The notes beneath the pieces were generated by a model. That model was not told where the DNA came from and did not search any database. It was given only the letters and a program-made list of their open reading frames with translations. Below are positions 20,280-32,061 of a stretch of 64,000 nucleotides of DNA, piece after piece. Numbering within the stretch: the stretch's first letter is position 1; each line of letters opens with the position of its first letter. The stretch is from Myripristis murdjan (taxonomy: Eukaryota; Chordata; Actinopteri; Holocentriformes; Holocentridae): positions 10,011,240-10,075,239 of the forward strand of contig NC_043990.1 in NCBI RefSeq assembly GCF_902150065.1, read 5' to 3'. The translations under genes and the position numbers were made by a program.

Positions 20280-22066
20280 TCCAGCAGATACAGACTCGCA
20301 AACACTGGACAGAGGAGGAAATCATTAGTGATTCAATAAAGGAAAGCTTACCACAACAAGAAGGAGAGCGTAGACCTCCACCAAGCTGCCAGCTGGACGA
20401 TATAGCCCTGTGTCTTTAAGCCCCGCCCCCTCTCAATGCTGCTTCCTTTCAGCCAATCAATGAGGAAAGCTGGTCAGTGCTGCTTTAGCTATGATCAGTC
20501 TCCCCAAAAGGTTTCACGATGATTTATGAACGTGGAAACTACGGCCCTGTGCGAAGCCTCACCCACCGCCCGTCTTGTGTCCTGTGCCAGTTTGTCCCGT
20601 ACCTTCTGACTTGTGCCGCAAAGACGGATCAAACAAGGACAGGAGCGATCACACAACCCCTCTCTGAGGTTACTTTGGTGTTTGTTGGGATTGAAAAGAG
20701 AGAAGGCACGCCTTGTTAACATTCCTCAGCAAAGAGCAGGGAAGTCAAAGGTAATAAAAACTGTCAGGAGTGATAAACACTGAAAAAATCCATGTAATGT
20801 AAGCAGCCTTTTTTTTTTTATTACAATATTATTCACTAACTAGCAGCATTTAAATATTATTCTTCAAAGACACTGTTTTCTACAAGCAAAAGGTTGAAAA
20901 CTTGTGTTTCTAACGTCTTTTTTTTTTTTGGAGAGAAAAAAATCTCATCCTGTTAAGGGAAATGTTTAGAGTGAACTAACACATGGGACGTCAGGGTTAT
21001 ATCCTCGAATGTGTCCTAGGTTATACTGACTGCAGAAGGAAATATTGAGAAAATAGTGAAAAAATAAAGTTCTGTTATGGAAGAAAAGAGGAGGTTTTGG
21101 GCTTCAGTGTGTTATTATAATGTTTGACTGAACAAGAGGCCTGACACTGGCACTTGATCAGCTGCAGTGAAAATGATGGGGGTTAAAAAAAAATACCCGT
21201 CCCTGCAAACGATCTCTGAGCAGGCGATTATCCTCACAGCCTCCAGCCAGAGCTCTTGGATTCTGGTGGAAGATTTAAGGGCTGGCCCTCCAGAGCCGCT
21301 GTAAACATTCACTCCTGCTCACATCCATTAACCCTGACGGGTGAGGTCGGACACCTATTGCAGTATCATTTTATGGAGCTATGTGTTGATGAAAGTGCAG
21401 GACAGAGGAGCCCAGAACAAAATTCCCCACAGGGACATTAAAATCTATCTTTTTTTTATCCAATATCATTCAAAACACACCTGTTCTTACTATTTTTGAC
21501 ACCAAAAACAAAACTTTTTCCAGTGTTAGATACAGCCTGGCCATGACACAGGAGCCTCCCCAACAATGACAAATAAACTTATTCACACAATGAGTAAGAA
21601 GCACATTAACACTGCTGAAAGGAATAGAAGTTTAAAAAATGCTTATTGTAAAAGAAAAAGTTACTCACCTATATGGGCTTTAAAAAAAGAGGATCATCTC
21701 TTCATCCCTGAGTCGTCGTCCCTCTGGTCCCGCAGCCCAGCGGCAGCGTGCTTTGTCTTTGGGAAGCACAGGGTTTGATCGAATCAGGAGACTCCCCTTC
21801 ATTTGCATGTCCTCCTGAGTATCTGCCATCATCCCTCACGCAGCGGAAATTGAATAAGCTTTCTGACACAATCTTTGCTCTGCATTGCTCTCCAAACATC
21901 ATCTCCCGGCAACCGCTCACACACGCCGCGCGATGTGTGTCTGAATGCGTTGCAATAAATGCTTGTTTTGTTTAAGGACTTGACAGACACAAAAGGAAGG
22001 GCAGATGTCACATTATTTGCAGTTTCTAATAACAGAGGAGACAGGAGGCTTTATCATCCCAGGCTG

Positions 22067-22081
22067 CCCACCAGAGGGCAG
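22067..22081 (+). promoter_or_regulatory. CTCF-type motif
   Basis: CCCACCAGAGGGCAG matches the core consensus CCASYAGRKGGCRS at every position. It lies between the two receptor genes, about 1.8 kb upstream of the ffar2-like start. CTCF motifs mark insulators and loop anchors in vertebrates; binding here is inference. Confidence 0.45.
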
Positions 22082-22374
22082 AGCAGAATGGATTTAGTCA
22101 AGTGTGTATTTTACTCCAAGGACCCTCTCCAGAAAATATATGTTTGTACTTAACTATGCAGTATGAAGTACACAGTCATTAATAATATATAGCAGCTTTG
22201 CAGGGAAGCTTCATACACTGTGTGTGACCAAATCTGGAGCTTCAATCACATGCCAGTTTTTATGATCAAGTTCAAATGAATGACGTTATATAAAATCAAT
22301 AATGAGTGTTATTAATAAGTGTTGCATGCATGCATGACAGATCTACTTAAAGATTGATTAAAGACACCAAAATG

Positions 22375-23026
22375 GGGGTAACACTTTACAATAAGAGTAC
22401 AAAAATTTATGTCAGTTAACGTTAGTTAATGCCGTAATGGTTAATTAACTGTTAATTAATGATTATTGTGACATTTACTGTTAATAATATCCACAACAAC
22501 CCTTACCGTGCCTTTGCTGTCCGGGGCCCCAGACTCTGGAACGCCCTGCCGGAGGGCCTCAGGCAGGCAAACTCTCTGTCATCTTTTAAATCCCTTCTTA
22601 AAACTCACTTTTACCGTTTGGCCTTTTCTTAGTTGCTGGTTCTGTCTTTTATGGTCTTTTACTATTTTATGGGGACCCCTTCTGGTTTTATTGTAATTTC
22701 ATTTTGTTTTATCCTCACTTCTGTTTTTATTTTTTTAAAATTTTATTGTATTTTATTATTTTATTATTTTTATGTTGTTATTTTATTTTATTTTATTTTA
22801 TTTTATTGTGAAGCACTTTGTAACTGTGTGTTTTGAAAAGTGCTATACAAATAAAGTTATTATTATTATTATTATTAATAAATAACATATAAATTAATAC
22901 CTTAGCATGAACAGCATTAGTAAATGATTCTTAGACACATTAGTTAACAGTTAGTTAACTGTTACTTAATGTTTATTACGGCATTAACTAACGTTAATTG
23001 TTGTACTCTTGTTGTAAAGTGTTACC
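22375..23026. mobile_element. hAT-type MITE with GGTAACACTTTACAATAAG ends (copy 1), interrupted by a LINE tail
   Basis: The element begins GGGGTAACACTTTACAA and ends TTGTAAAGTGTTACC. It is flanked by perfect 8-base duplications CCAAAATG (22367-22374 and 23027-23034), the mark of hAT transposition. The interior is built from TTAGTTAA and TTAACTG motifs. A LINE fragment interrupts it at about 22506-22879. It has no coding capacity of its own. Confidence 0.85.
22506..22879 (+). mobile_element. 5'-truncated L2-like LINE 3' end
   Basis: The first ~130 bases encode the end of a non-LTR reverse transcriptase ORF with RGPRLWNALPEGLRQA, then SFKSLLKTHFYRL and a stop codon. A T-rich 3' UTR follows with GAAGCACTTTGTAACT, GTGCTATACAAATAAAG and a terminal (ATT)n tail. 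This is the pattern of L2/Maui-type fish LINEs. Only the last few hundred bases are present, as usual for LINE insertions. Confidence 0.8.
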
Positions 23027-23592
23027 CCAAAATGAGCTATACATTACACCTAATACAGTCCTGCAGCTTTTATTTCACGTGACTAAAAATGCACAAATGC
23101 CCAAAGCTACAGAGTTTTAAATTTTGGCTCTTGTGCCTTATGTACAGCACATGAGACCACAGTTAATGTGCTAAAGTGTATTTTCATAATTTCAAAAGCA
23201 AATTGATTTTAAAGCTGCAGCTACAGAAAAGACTGAGTGAACACAGTCTGGCTTACCTGTTGAAGTGTTTCAGAGAAGCCTCACCTGAGCTGGCAGGTGA
23301 CTGCTGTTGACTCCAGCCTGTGCAGGTGTGGGTCGGAGCGTGACTCGTGTCAGGAGGGGGTTCAGCGGCTTCGCCTCAACGCCTCCAGAGCCCCACGCCG
23401 AGTCTTGTTTTTGCCAAAAAACCCCGTCCACCAATCTCAACCTTTTTTTTTTTTTAATGCCGTCTCTCTGAGTGGCAATGTTCTCAAAAACAAGACCATT
23501 ACCATGTTTACACTTTGCACACAGAATGGGTGTGGAGCAATCAGACAGCTCTTCAGTTGTGGCAAACCACATAAAAAACATGTGTAAACACC

Positions 23593-23720
23593 ACCAGTGT
23601 TGGGGGTAACACATAACAAAGTAATGCATTACTGCAATCACACTACATTCATTTGTAACGCAGTACAGTAAGGCATTACTCTTTCTAAATCCAGTGATCA
23701 GATTACAGTAGTGGCATTAC
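23593..23720. repeat. Possible dispersed repeat fragment with GTAATGCATTACTG motifs
   Basis: GTTGGGGGTAACACATAAC followed by AGTAATGCATTACTG and ATTCATTTGTAACGCAGTA resembles a teleost repeat rich in GTAACGCGTTAC. A related tail may lie near 24170-24215. The boundaries and family were not resolved. Confidence 0.3.
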
Positions 23721-25589
23721 TCGCATCACATAAGTTCTCAAATCATCTGCATAATGGATGGAGAGAAAAAAAAAGTCTACTGTGTCTTCATGCTCGTGTG
23801 ACAGTCACCTGACCTCTGACCTCTCGCCAGTCGTCACCTCACCTCGGCTACAGCTCCTGCAGGAGAGAGGACAAACTTTTGAGGGGAGGAGATCTGCACA
23901 TTACTTTGAATTTGTTGTGCGAAAGGAGAAGAATGTGCCGGTAAAGTGCAGAAACATCGCTCCGCTGCTGCAAACAAAACATCCAGCTGGCTGCTTCTCA
24001 CCGGTTTGTGGTGTTACTTTATCAAAGAACATAAAAGAAATATCTTCTATATTTCCTTCATATTAGGGTGGGGATTTGTGCTGATACGTGGGCAGATGTA
24101 AGGTTTAACATTATATTGTTAACTGGCAGTTATGTACCAATGCATCTCAGGGGGTTAAGTAATATAACACATAATATAATAACATACCAAATTACTTTCC
24201 ACAGGGAGTAACAAAGAAAACGGGGCGAAAAAGAGGGAGGGGAGGTGGGCTGGGGGTTCAGAGGAGACACCGAGTCCTCTGTTATTTCTGATAGCTGCTT
24301 GAATCTGCATGACGATGTTTGTAATGGCCACGCGAGGTGAAGGAGTACGGCGGAGCTGGAGTTTGCAGATTTAATGGACTGTTAAAGTGGATAAAAGGTA
24401 GATATACTGTGATGTGTGTGTGTGCATTAATGGGAAGAAGTAAGTCCAGCCGACTCTGTGGGAGCAGGAGTGACCAGAGCAGCCTTACTGTTTTACACAG
24501 TGGTGTCAAAATTAATAATTCCAAGCATATTGTGACTGAAATTACACGTTTCAAGTTTTATCTGATGTGACATGTAACAATGAGACACAGTTCATTGCAT
24601 TTTACATTAATTTGATTATGCTATATGATTTTTAATGGAGATACAAAATAATCCAGTAAAATATCCCTACTAATAAATTCATTTCAAACATGAAGCTCAG
24701 TCCTAATGTGCATTTTCTCTGTCGAAGTCATAAAAAGGTCTTACACAGCGTTGAATCTGATTTCAGAAAGTGTGCAGCAACACTGTTACGCTTTATGTGA
24801 TTTTATGTTCAGATAGCTGTCTGATTACTGAAGATGCATTTTATATGCCGAGTGTAAACAGGGGACATCATCATCATCACTGTCCACTAAAGTCATCAGC
24901 ACTCACCTCTATGAAATACAATTTAACCATATTTTCAGGGTTAATATGCAACGTCATGACGTAAATTCTTAGTATGCAGAGAAGCAAGTTATAGAAGAAT
25001 ATATGTATAAGATATATAAGAGGGTCTTTTTGAAGAATAAACCATGTATTTGGAGTAGTCTGAAAGCATGTTTCAGTTTTTTGGTTGTGTTGTTTGTTGT
25101 TTAGCTTGTGGTGATTATTGTCTGAGGCAGGGCTGTTCAAAGTGCGGTCCGGGGACCCACTGGGCTCCCTGAGGGGCTCCAAGGGGGTCCTCAGAAACGT
25201 GAAGAAAATCTTAATCTCCCAGTAATTTAATTAACTACAAATTGTGACGATACACAATAATGTGCATGTGGTTCTTTTAACATTACGTTTTACGTCTATT
25301 TGTCAGTGTTCAGTTTTGACAACTAAATATTTCAGTATTTAACACAAAGCAAATATTTTCATCAGTGGTTTTCAGGGGCAAAGCTGCTTGACATGAGGAT
25401 CCGTCTGGAGCACAAACGAATCCCCAGAAAACCCCGGAGTTCATCGATCTTCCACCCCTTTTTATTTGACATGTTCTTGCACATGAAGCCCATCTATAAT
25501 CTATTAATCTCTCAAAAATAAGATTGGAAAAAACAAACATTAAATAAAACTGCTGGCTGGTGAAAAAGCTGCATCCTCGGCTGAGAGTC

Positions 25590-25855
25590 GGGGTTGTGTG
25601 TGACGAACGATCACGTGTCTGTATATGTAATTGACTTATGGACGAGGGGTGGGACTAGATAAGTTTTACTTCTTCCCACTCCCTTCCGGATAGGTAAAAT
25701 TAAATTATTATGTGTTGTTTCATTTTTATGCTTATTTATGTTATGTTTGTCCATTATTGTGTGATTACTTTTCTTTTCTTTTTATTTGTTTATTTGTTTT
25801 GCTTACTCGGAATAAATAACTACTACTACTACTACTACTACTACTACTGCTGAGG
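25590..25855 (+). mobile_element. LINE-like 3' tail fragment
   Basis: The stretch contains AGATAAGTTTTACTTCTTCC and CACTCCCTTCCGG, then a T-rich segment, CGGAATAAATAA and a terminal (CTA)n run. This organisation and wording match the 3' tail of a fish non-LTR retrotransposon, but no reverse-transcriptase codons are present, so the family is not named. Confidence 0.45.
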
Positions 25856-27048
25856 CGTGAAGTGATGCGCTCACAGGAACGGTAGCACGGAGGATTCATC
25901 ATCAGAAAAATGAGGACGTTTTACAGGCATGCATGGTGAGGCAATAAAGGCACGGCAACACACAAAATAATCATTTGGCAAATTAACACTGGAAATAAGA
26001 ATCAGCTGAGTTCAGTCCAGCATTTCTAAAACTTACAAACTGTTGTTAGTTTGGTTTACAACAGAACGGCGCTCAAATATCAGACACATCTACATTTTCA
26101 CATGTTGGAGGGGAGGACATCCATGTAGAGCCACCTTCTTAAAAACCTGCTCACAAAGTCAATGGGTGTGTGTTTTTAGGCAAAACCCTTTTAAACTTCA
26201 CTGTGTTTCTGTTCTCGGTTTCATTCAACTCACATTTAACACTTGGAGTCATTTCATAATTAATCGAGCATCTACGTTTGCCTGAAAAGTTGACTTTTTT
26301 TTAGAGTCAAGACTTTCATCCTAAATTAATGAATAAGATAAAGACATTAGTATTGACGGCAAGTATCTCTAAGGAGCCTTCATGGAGCGCTGGGAGTTCC
26401 AGTCTTTACATTTCCTTTGTTTAGGATCAAAACCGATTCACTCACCTCAACATTTTTCACTCATCAATAATTTGTTGAATCAACACGAAACTCAAAACAC
26501 AGTTTTCTGACTATATGTGAAAAAATCTCTTCCAGGTGTAACAACAGGTGGAGCTATAACACTAAAAAATTTAAAAAATATATTTCAGAATCAGCTGGAG
26601 GGACTCACGTGAAACTTTTTCCACGTTTCTGCGTCATGTCTGATTTATTGTACAAAATCTGGTCGTGTGGATTGTGCCAGCCATGATTGAATTAGACTGA
26701 CCTCTCTGTTCAAAAGCTCAGGCTAACTCATGTCAGGCCTTGTTAGCGAAGGCTGGATTTTTTGAGCTCATTTTGCAAAATACCCTTAAATCTCGGCTCA
26801 GATCGTCTTACATGTTGTTGAGTGTTTGCTTTCTTCTCTATTGCATATTTCAGCCTGTGTAAAGAACTAGCTAAAACATTGATTATACTTGTTCTACTTC
26901 AAAATGAGGATTTTAATAGCACTGCATTGATCAGTCAGCACAGGCTACTTGTTATCCATGACTATATATTTAGTTTATGACAACAAACCACTAGTTAGTA
27001 TGGCTAACTGTTGTTGTTTTCCTCTTTCCCAAATATTTTACTGACAAA

Positions 27049-27533
27049 AGTAACACTTTACAATAAAAGTACAACAATTAAAGTTAGTTAACGTTAGTTA
27101 ATGCCGTAATGGTTAATTAACTGTTAGTTAATGATTATTATGGCATTCACTAGTGTTAATAATATCAACAATAACCCTTAAATAACATATAAATTAATAC
27201 CTTAGCATGAACAGCATTAGTACATGATTCTTAGACGCATCAGTTAACGGTTAGTTAACTGTTACTTAATGTTTATTACCTGTTACTTAATGTTTATTAA
27301 CTGTTACTTAATGTTATTAACTGTTACTTAATGTTTATTACCTGTTACTTAATGTTTATTAACTGTTACTTAATGTTATTAACTGTTACTTAATGTTTAT
27401 TAACTGTTACTTAATGTTTATTACCTGTTACTTAATGTTTATTAACTGTTACTTAATGTTATTAACTGTTACTTAATGTTTATTACGGCATTAACTAATG
27501 TTAATTGTTGTACTCTTATTGTAAAGTGTTACC
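27049..27533. mobile_element. hAT-type MITE (copy 2) with internal tandem expansion
   Basis: Same family as the element at 22375-23026. It is flanked by perfect 8-base duplications CTGACAAA (27041-27048 and 27534-27541). It lacks the LINE and so shows the uninterrupted sequence CCCTTAAATAACATATAA. Between about 27255 and 27485 the unit CTGTTACTTAATGTTTATTA, and a shorter form, is repeated about ten times. Confidence 0.85.
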
Positions 27534-28291
27534 CTGACAAAAATTTCCAGAAAGTCCCAGGTTTGATTCCCAGATCCCTTGTCTCAGTGTGTAATTGGCT
27601 CGAGCTTCAAAGAAACTGAGCAGGAGGAAAACGGTAGAGGAAGTAAATGAGCTGATGAAAATGTAAAACAGAGCTGAAGCTGTCACTGGGAAACTGCAAC
27701 ACCTAGTTTATTCTCCTCTACACCCAGTTAGTTCTCTTGATTTGAATTTGATGCATCAGGAGTGAAGACAGCGGCATCGCAGAGGGCTGAGCTGAGGCTG
27801 TGATGGTGAGGAGAGAGCCGAGCTCCGGGGGAAAGCTTTTGGTTCACTTCAGTCAGACTGTCAGCCGTGACACCGACAGGCCGAGGTCAGACGGCAGCAG
27901 CAGAGACGAGGCCGTCCTCCGGGCGGCAGGCCAAGCCGCTCAGTCGACAACCAGACAGAGCAAATGTGCAGCGAGGTGAGGTGAAGTCGGGTCTGCCTTG
28001 AAGCTTTTCCAACCAGAAAATACTTTTATTACCAGCAGCAGTTTACCTCCACAACCACACAAACAGCTCATACTTTACAGAGCAGCTAAACGCTCCGTCC
28101 AGCTGTGTGTCATACACAGAGCTGCACACGTGCTACTGACTCTGGATCTGTCTCTGTGGGGACCTTGTGTATTAAAGTATTAAATTATTGTAAAGGGCCT
28201 TTCACAAGCATTTAATAACATCAGTCTGGTGTGATCTGATGCTAAAACATATCATTTTAGTCATTATAACATAGTTTTCCTTGTTTTTTTT

Positions 28292-28316
28292 GGGGGGGGG
28301 GGGGGGGGGGGGGGGG
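28292..28316 (+). repeat. 25-base G homopolymer
   Basis: An uninterrupted G run follows an eight-T run. Long G runs are uncommon and assembly-prone, and can form G-quadruplexes. No gene overlaps it. Confidence 0.85.
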
Positions 28317-29702
28317 ACTTTATTTTGTTTTTCAGATTTTCTGGTAATTTGTTTACTGATTTTCTGGTTTTCCTCTTCTTCTTCTTCTTCTTCTTATTAT
28401 TATTATTTTTGCTCCCATAATATTTAGTTAATTTGTTATTCACCCTTTTTCCTGTGTTTTGGAAAGAAAAAAGTGAACTTGCTCATGTTCCAGAGGGTTA
28501 AATTGCTTCTGTGTCATACTTGGGTGACCTTCTGCCATGTTGAATGTGTTGTGACAAATTGTGATGAGATTACAACAGAAAGAAGAAAACATTAAAATTT
28601 CCACTCTGTAAGAAGTTTACAGGGTGTCCATGCATCCTTAAAAACAGCCTTAGACTCAGTTAACTAAAAATGTCTTCAATCCATCTCTCAAACATTTTAA
28701 AAATGCTCAGTCAGTCAGTAAGACAATAAAACTCAGGATTTATTTTGTTGTGTTGCACAGTGAGCTCTCGCAAAATAAAGGGCACTGTAACAGGAGATTT
28801 GGGGTTTTACTGTTTTGTGAAAAAAATAGTCGACTCCCGTGATGTTTTTACTGTCAGCTGGCATCATGTGCAGTCATGTGATTACAAAAAGGAACAAAAG
28901 GCAGACACATTTTTCACAACCACAGTGGTTACTCACAAAAAAGAGGAACAATCTATGTAACCAGCCTCTCAGATTTTTTTACCCAACCTTTTTTTTTTTT
29001 CGTTTTAATGATTATCTAATTATCTTATGATCATGCTGATTATTATTCTTACTTCTTCACTTAAAGTATGTGGATCTCCAAAAATCTACTTGAAAATGCA
29101 CCTTTTGCATTCGGATTTCATGGAAAAATTGAAATTATCATCATTTCCGAACGAGTAATAGAAACATTTTGATGTATTTCCCTTTTAAAAACTGCTCCTG
29201 CGACTAAAAAAACATTTACATCTCTGCTAACTGTTTCTTTTCACTGACAAGTTGGCAGCAGATTCAGCCGTTCCCAGCATATTAACTCACATAAAACAAT
29301 AAATCATGAGTCACTTCTCGTCATCGCTGAGAGAACACAGGCTCTGTCGCTTCTGTACTTCCTCAGGCTTCAGAAGCGATGGATTTTGTCAACATCTTCT
29401 GTCTTTATTCACATTCAGAGCAAAAAGGAAAGGCAGATTATGGCTGAGTGGCTGAGTCATTCTGCCTTGACAAAAGGGAGGCAGAGAGATTAAGAGAAAA
29501 GGAATGTAAATTTTGCTGCCAGGACGAGGCAGACTGGGGTCAGACAGCAGTGCCGGTGCTAAAATTTCTGAGGTATTGTGACCCACCCGACCCCCCCGAG
29601 CCCCCAGCATACACCCTCTGTGAGTGGGTTACCTTCTGTCCATGCTGTCCATGAATTTGTCCTTCAATCTTAATTTCTCCTTTCAAACGTGTCAGATTAT
29701 CA

Positions 29703-30707
29703 TTATTCTTGACTTTCTTTAGTCAGCTCGGGCCCAGGTTGGCTTTTTTCAGACATCGTAGGCGGGACGTTTGCCACAGCGTACGGTGTGAAGGTGTTAC
29801 GCCGCTGACGATGCCCCTCTGTCCTGCTGTATCGGCTCGGCCGCCCGCAGATCCTTCCCATGATGCCCCGCGACATCGCCGGTGACAGCATCAGCATGAT
29901 CACAGGCTCCAGGAAAACATTACAGGAGCTGGTCAGCATAGCGTCTCTCCTCCACGCCACGTTTTCCCACAGCACGAAGCCCACGATGTGCGAGGCGTTG
30001 TACGGCGCGTAGCACACCACGAACACCGCCAGCGTGGACAGGGCCACCGTCAGCACCCTCTTCTTTCCCATAGCGGGCAGATTGGAGCGCCAAACCAGAG
30101 CAACGCAGCGCAGGGTGCAGAAGGCCGTGACCATCAGGGGCAGCAGGAACAGGACGACCGCCATTTCCAGGCGCAGCGGCAGCAGCACGTCCAGCTGGGA
30201 CGCGTTGAAGTGGTCGTAGCAGGCCGAGGCGTCATCGTTGATCGAGGAGACAAAGTTCGCCCCTCCTTCAGCCACCAAGCCGAAGCCGAGGTGTAGAACC
30301 ACCACGGCCCACAAGGCGGCGCTGATGAAGCAAGAGATACGGGCACGGCGGTATCGCTTGTAGCTAATCGGGAACGCGATGCTGAGGTAGCGGCCCACCG
30401 TCACGGCGGCGAGGAACAGGCAGCTGCCGTAGAGCGAGGAGAAGAGGAAGAAGCTGTAAACGGGGCAGAGGGGCGCCGGCAGCCTCCAGTCCTGAAGGAA
30501 CGTCTCCAAGGCCTTGACGGGCAGCCAGGCCACCAGCGCCAGGTTGGCCAGGCACAGGTTGAGGGCGTAGACCACGTTGGGGGTGGCGCCACGCTTGCGG
30601 GCCTTTCGCACGTACACGAAGAGCACCAGGAGGTTGGCGGGAAGGCCCAGCAGAAAGGTGAAGCAGTAGACGGAGAGAGCGACGCAGTCATCTGCATCTA
30701 ATGGCAT
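29703..30707 (-). CDS. ffar1: Free fatty acid receptor 1-like GPCR (medium/long-chain fatty acid receptor), single exon
   Basis: This is a 334-residue class A GPCR; human FFAR1 has 300, and the extra length is a longer C-terminal tail. FFAR1-type marks are TPNVVYALNLCLANL in TM2, LPVKALE, LPAPLCPVYSF before TM3, and GRY (105-107) in place of DRY, as in human FFAR1. The conserved APYNASHIVGF lies in TM6. C81 and C163 can form the TM3-ECL2 disulfide. Pocket positions are H139 (4.56), R179 (5.39), H240 (6.55) and R253 (7.35). Human FFAR1 has N at 6.55, so H240 is the state of the short-chain receptors. TM7 reads FLEPVIM, with E267 where FFAR1 has N of NPxxY. The gene lies on the same strand as the ffar2-like gene 9.4 kb away, matching the mammalian FFAR cluster beside USF2. 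The ligand range is not provable from sequence. Confidence 0.87.
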   Translation of the reverse strand: MPLDADDCVALSVYCFTFLLGLPANLLVLFVYVRKARKRGATPNVVYALNLCLANLALVAWLPVKALETFLQDWRLPAPLCPVYSFFLFSSLYGSCLFLAAVTVGRYLSIAFPISYKRYRRARISCFISAALWAVVVLHLGFGLVAEGGANFVSSINDDASACYDHFNASQLDVLLPLRLEMAVVLFLLPLMVTAFCTLRCVALVWRSNLPAMGKKRVLTVALSTLAVFVVCYAPYNASHIVGFVLWENVAWRRDAMLTSSCNVFLEPVIMLMLSPAMSRGIMGRICGRPSRYSRTEGHRQRRNTFTPYAVANVPPTMSEKSQPGPELTKESQE

Positions 30708-31595
30708 CTCTTCAGCTCAGGACATGGACATCGAGGCACAGGAAGTTCAACACATGGTCTCAGTGGGTCCAAATCACCATGGCAACACAAAAGAAGAAAG
30801 TCAAGACATTTAAGATGAGCCCTTCCTTGCTCTCCTTTTATGAACTACATCCTCTGAAAGGCAGGTTCCTCATCAGAGGCAACGCGATCCAGGACGTAGG
30901 ACAGGCGTCTCTCCCTCTGTCATGTTCAGACTGAGACAGAGGCAGCCGCTCTCAGCCAGGTGACAGTAAAAAGGACGCAGCGCCGGTGACGGGGCTGATG
31001 CATGTGGGCATGGTCGGGGCGAGGTGCACACGACGTCATGCCGGACAGGCAGATAAGGCGAGATGTCCACTCATGCGGAAGCGGCGGCATTTAGGAGGCA
31101 CCAGGCTGACTTAATTACCCTCTCAATGGAGTCAGTGGAGGGCAACAGACAGGTATTATCTGGGCCCTTTAGTGAAATGATTCAGAATAATTCAGCCTGT
31201 CAGGAAGCAAATGGCCGTCCCGTTAAAACAGAGCCAGTGTAAATGAACTGGCGGGCCGGGCAGTAACGCCATAAAGCGCTGAAGTTGATGGACACGCTGG
31301 GCTTCGTGGGATGAGGTGACTTTTGTTTGTTTGTGGCGTGAAGGTGCTCCTCGCCTTTTTTTTTTTTTTTTTTTTATGGTGCCAGAGCAGAGAGAGAGAG
31401 AGTGAGAGTCACATGTCATGAGAAAGGCCTTTTGGCGGGGAAGAAAATGGAGCAGAAAATCAACGGGACTCGATGCAGGGGCATTTTTATTATTTGCACA
31501 ACAAAATGACACTTACCAAGAAACACCTTTCCTAGAGAAGAGCCTCAACAGTACAAAACAAAACAGAGCTTCTGTCCGTTCAATAAATCCTTCAA

Positions 31596-32061
31596 CACTG
31601 CAAAAACTCAAAATCTTACCAAGATTATTTGTCTTATTTCAAGTCAAAAATGTCTTATTTCTAGTCAAAATATCTCATTACACTTAAAATAAGACATGAT
31701 CACCTCAGAAGCAACTTTTTTTTAGACAATTTTCTCTTGTTTCAAGTGAAAATTTGCTTGAAACAAGTGAAAATTTGCTTGTTTCATTGGCAAAATTTGC
31801 CAGTGGAAAAAGTGAAAATTCACTTGAAATAAGTGAAAATTAGCTTGAAACAAGAAACAAATTTTGCCAATGAAACAAGCAAATTTTTACTTGTTTCAAG
31901 TGAATTTTCACTTGAAACAAGAGACAATTGTCTAAAAACAATTTACTTCTGAGGTGATCATGTCTTATTTTAAGTGTAATGAGATATTTTGACTAGAAAT
32001 AAGATATTTTTGACTTGAAATAAGACAAATAATCTTGGTAAGATTTTGAATTTTTGCAGTG
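31596..32061. mobile_element. Palindromic MITE with CACTGCAAAAA ends (copy 2)
   Basis: It begins CACTGCAAAAACTCAAAATC and ends with the reverse complement (GATTTTGAATTTTTGCAGTG). The interior repeats TTTCACTTG, CAAGTGAAAA and AATTTTGCCA blocks in both orientations. It is 466 bases versus 277 for the copy at 12222-12498, so copy 1 lacks part of the left half. The flanks here are AA on both sides rather than TA. Confidence 0.8.

Larger units (their letters stand above)
20280..29702. other. Intergenic region between the two fatty-acid receptor genes
   Basis: No gene is supported across 9.4 kb. Contents are a candidate regulatory block with an octamer ATTTGCAT (21801-21808) and a CTCF-type motif (22067-22081), two copies of one hAT MITE (22375-23026 and 27049-27533) with a LINE tail in the first, a possible repeat fragment at 23593-23720, another LINE-like 3' tail (25590-25855), a 25-base G run (28292-28316) and a CTT repeat (about 28371-28397). 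About 27750-27980 is GC-rich without a recognisable product. The rest is AT-rich and unremarkable. Confidence 0.6.

Noticed and set aside
27255-27485. CRISPR-like array of repeated ~20-base units
   Set aside because: Units are directly adjacent without unique spacers and lie inside a hAT MITE in a vertebrate genome.
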